This document shows positions 13,315 through 14,763 of a stretch of 14,763 nucleotides of DNA, piece after piece. The translations under genes and the position numbers were made by a program. The stretch is from DASTRU01 sp035761045. GTDB lineage: Bacteria; Pseudomonadota; Gammaproteobacteria; Burkholderiales; Burkholderiaceae_E. Every line of letters starts with the position of its first letter. The first letter of the stretch is position 1. Under the pieces are notes generated by a model. That model was given only the letters and a program-made list of their open reading frames with translations. It was not told the DNA's origin and ran no database searches. The stretch covers positions 1 to 14,763 of the forward strand of contig DASTRU010000019.1 in assembly GCA_035761045.1 (NCBI GenBank), read 5' to 3'.

Positions 13315-14741
13315 GCCAAACGACGACTCGCGCGTTGAACCGCGTCGCGCGCCGCTTCGTTGGCGCGCAGTTCATCGAGGATGCGTTCGTGCACGCCGCC
13401 GAAGCCACCGTTGCTCATCACGAGCACATGGTCGCCAGGGCGCGCGGCTTGCGCGACGGCGCGTGCGAGATCGTGAATATCGTGATGCGCGTGCGCGTTC
13501 GTGCCGAGCGGCGCGAGCACCTCGGCCAAGTCCCAACCGAGTTTGTCGCGCCCGTCGCGCGCGCCATACCCAAACACCACGTCGGCGTCGCGCAAGGCGT
13601 CGGGCAACCGCGCCTTCATCACGCCAAGCTTCATGGTGTTGGAGCGCGGTTCGAGCACCGCGAGAATGCGCGCGTGGCCGACCGCGCGACGCAGACCAGC
13701 GATCGTCGTCGCGATCGCGGTGGGGTGATGCGCGAAATCGTCGTACACGCGTACGTCGTTGGCGGTGCCGCGCAATTCCATGCGGCGCTTGACCGATTCA
13801 AATTGCGTCAACGCCTCGATCGCCTGCGCGGGCGCGACGCCAACATGACGTGCCGCCGCGATGGCGGCCAAGGCGTTCATCAAGTTGTGTTGGCCTTGCA
13901 AGGCGCCGTCGAGCACGGCGCGCGGCAAGAAGCCGTGCGCGTTCACGCCTTGCATGATTTCAACGCCGCCCTCCACCTCCAACGCATGCCAGCCCGACGC
14001 GTCGGTGCCGAAGCGCTCGATCGGGCTCCAACATCCGCGCGCCAGCACGCGGTCGAGCGCCTCTTCGGCGCCGTTGGCGATGACGCGGCCAATGCCTGGC
14101 ACCGTGCGCACTAAATGATGGAACTGGGTTTCGATCGCGCCGATGTCGGGAAAGATATCGGCGTGGTCGTATTCGAGGTTGTTGAGCACCGCCGTTTTTG
14201 GTCGGTAATGCACGAACTTGCTGCGCTTATCGAAGAACGCGGTGTCGTATTCGTCGGCTTCGATGACGAAGAACTCCGACGCCTGGTCGCCATGCAAGCG
14301 CGCCGACAAGCCGAAGTTGCATGGCACGCCGCCAATCAAGAAGCCTGGCGAATATCCGGCGTGTTCGAGAATCCACGCGAGCATGGACGAGGTTGTCGTC
14401 TTGCCATGCGTGCCCGCGACGGCGAGCACCCAACGCGAATGCAAGATGTGTTCGGCCACCCATTGCGGTCCGCTCGTATACGGCAGGCCGCGATTCAAAA
14501 TTTCTTCCATCAACGGGTTGCCGCGCGAGACAACGTTGCCGATCACGAATAAATCGGGCTTGAGATCGAGTTGCTCGGGCGACCATCCTTCCACGAGCTC
14601 GATGCCTTGCGCGGCAAGCTGCGTGCTCATCGGAGGATAGACATTGGCATCGCAGCCGGTTACGCGATGTCCGGCTTGTCGTGCGAGCACGGCCAGACCG
14701 CCCATGAACGTGCCGCAAATACCGAGGACGTGGATGTGCAT
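13311..14741 (-). CDS. mpl: UDP-N-acetylmuramate--L-alanyl-gamma-D-glutamyl-meso-diaminopimelate ligase
   Basis: A peptidoglycan recycling enzyme that joins the tripeptide L-Ala-gamma-D-Glu-meso-DAP, recovered from wall turnover, to UDP-MurNAc using ATP, bypassing MurC, MurD and MurE. The gene is complete at 476 aa. The Mur ligase layout is clear: the N-terminal nucleotide-sugar fold with HVLGICGTFMGGLA (4-17; MurC has GIGG-type sequence here, and the CGTFMGG form points to Mpl), the ATP loop AGTHGKTTT (109-117), EADEYD (161-166) with YDHADIF (191-197), and the C-terminal domain with YDDFAHHP and ending in MSNGGFGGVHERIL. The ATG at 14741 has no visible Shine-Dalgarno in the 22 nt before the window edge. 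It heads the run that continues through yqiA to mtgA, unless further genes lie outside. Confidence 0.96.
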   Translation of the reverse strand: MHIHVLGICGTFMGGLAVLARQAGHRVTGCDANVYPPMSTQLAAQGIELVEGWSPEQLDLKPDLFVIGNVVSRGNPLMEEILNRGLPYTSGPQWVAEHILHSRWVLAVAGTHGKTTTSSMLAWILEHAGYSPGFLIGGVPCNFGLSARLHGDQASEFFVIEADEYDTAFFDKRSKFVHYRPKTAVLNNLEYDHADIFPDIGAIETQFHHLVRTVPGIGRVIANGAEEALDRVLARGCWSPIERFGTDASGWHALEVEGGVEIMQGVNAHGFLPRAVLDGALQGQHNLMNALAAIAAARHVGVAPAQAIEALTQFESVKRRMELRGTANDVRVYDDFAHHPTAIATTIAGLRRAVGHARILAVLEPRSNTMKLGVMKARLPDALRDADVVFGYGARDGRDKLGWDLAEVLAPLGTNAHAHHDIHDLARAVAQAARPGDHVLVMSNGGFGGVHERILDELRANEAARDAVQRASRRLA

Positions 14742-14763
14742 CGGAAGAAGAAGCGGCCAAGGC

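Noticed and set aside
13335..14114. Plus-strand open frame of 259 codons antisense to mpl
   Set aside because: A shadow of the mpl codon pattern; no recognisable motif, and mpl is certain.

Overview
The window looks like core chromosome from a high-GC betaproteobacterium, probably of the Burkholderiales. The reasons are the gene content and order (mpl, yqiA, an RNase II-family gene, a tonB-like gene, aroE, mtgA in a row; class II pyrC next to a DUF3025 gene; a Tat-exported HiPIP) and the strong G/C bias at third codon positions. The species cannot be named from this sequence alone. All genes but one are on the minus strand, so the description runs from the right-hand end leftwards.

Right half (14741 down to 8081): a tightly packed six-gene run, mpl - yqiA - RNase II-like - tonB-like - aroE - mtgA. 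The gaps are an ATGA overlap, 34, 11, 10 and 13 nt, so it reads as one operon. It combines peptidoglycan recycling (Mpl) and glycan polymerisation (MtgA) with RNA decay, an energy-transducer-like protein, shikimate synthesis and a small esterase. A 126-nt gap with a candidate promoter and a perfect hairpin separates it from mgtE (Mg2+ channel), which is followed by a large membrane-anchored hybrid histidine kinase with three PAS domains and no response regulator or partner gene in the window.

Middle (3593 to 3017): a tiny plus-strand gene for a DnaJ-type zinc-finger protein faces the kinase tail to tail. It is divergent from a minus-strand pair, a small BamE-like lipoprotein and a YkvA/DUF1232 membrane protein, which overlap by ATGA.

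Left (2575 to 1): pyrC overlaps a DUF3025 gene by ATGA. A HiPIP gene follows, with a textbook intrinsic terminator (UUCG tetraloop), and then the 5' part of an unidentified gene runs off the edge.

No stretch over 300 bases lacks a gene. I see no tRNA, rRNA, insertion sequence, phage gene, CRISPR or toxin-antitoxin system, and no convincing new system. The least ordinary observations are a 23-nt near-identical sequence just upstream of both pyrC and the RNase II-like gene, the lone three-PAS hybrid kinase, the small zinc-finger protein, the Asp-to-Glu change in the RNB active-site cluster, and the unidentified gene at the left edge.
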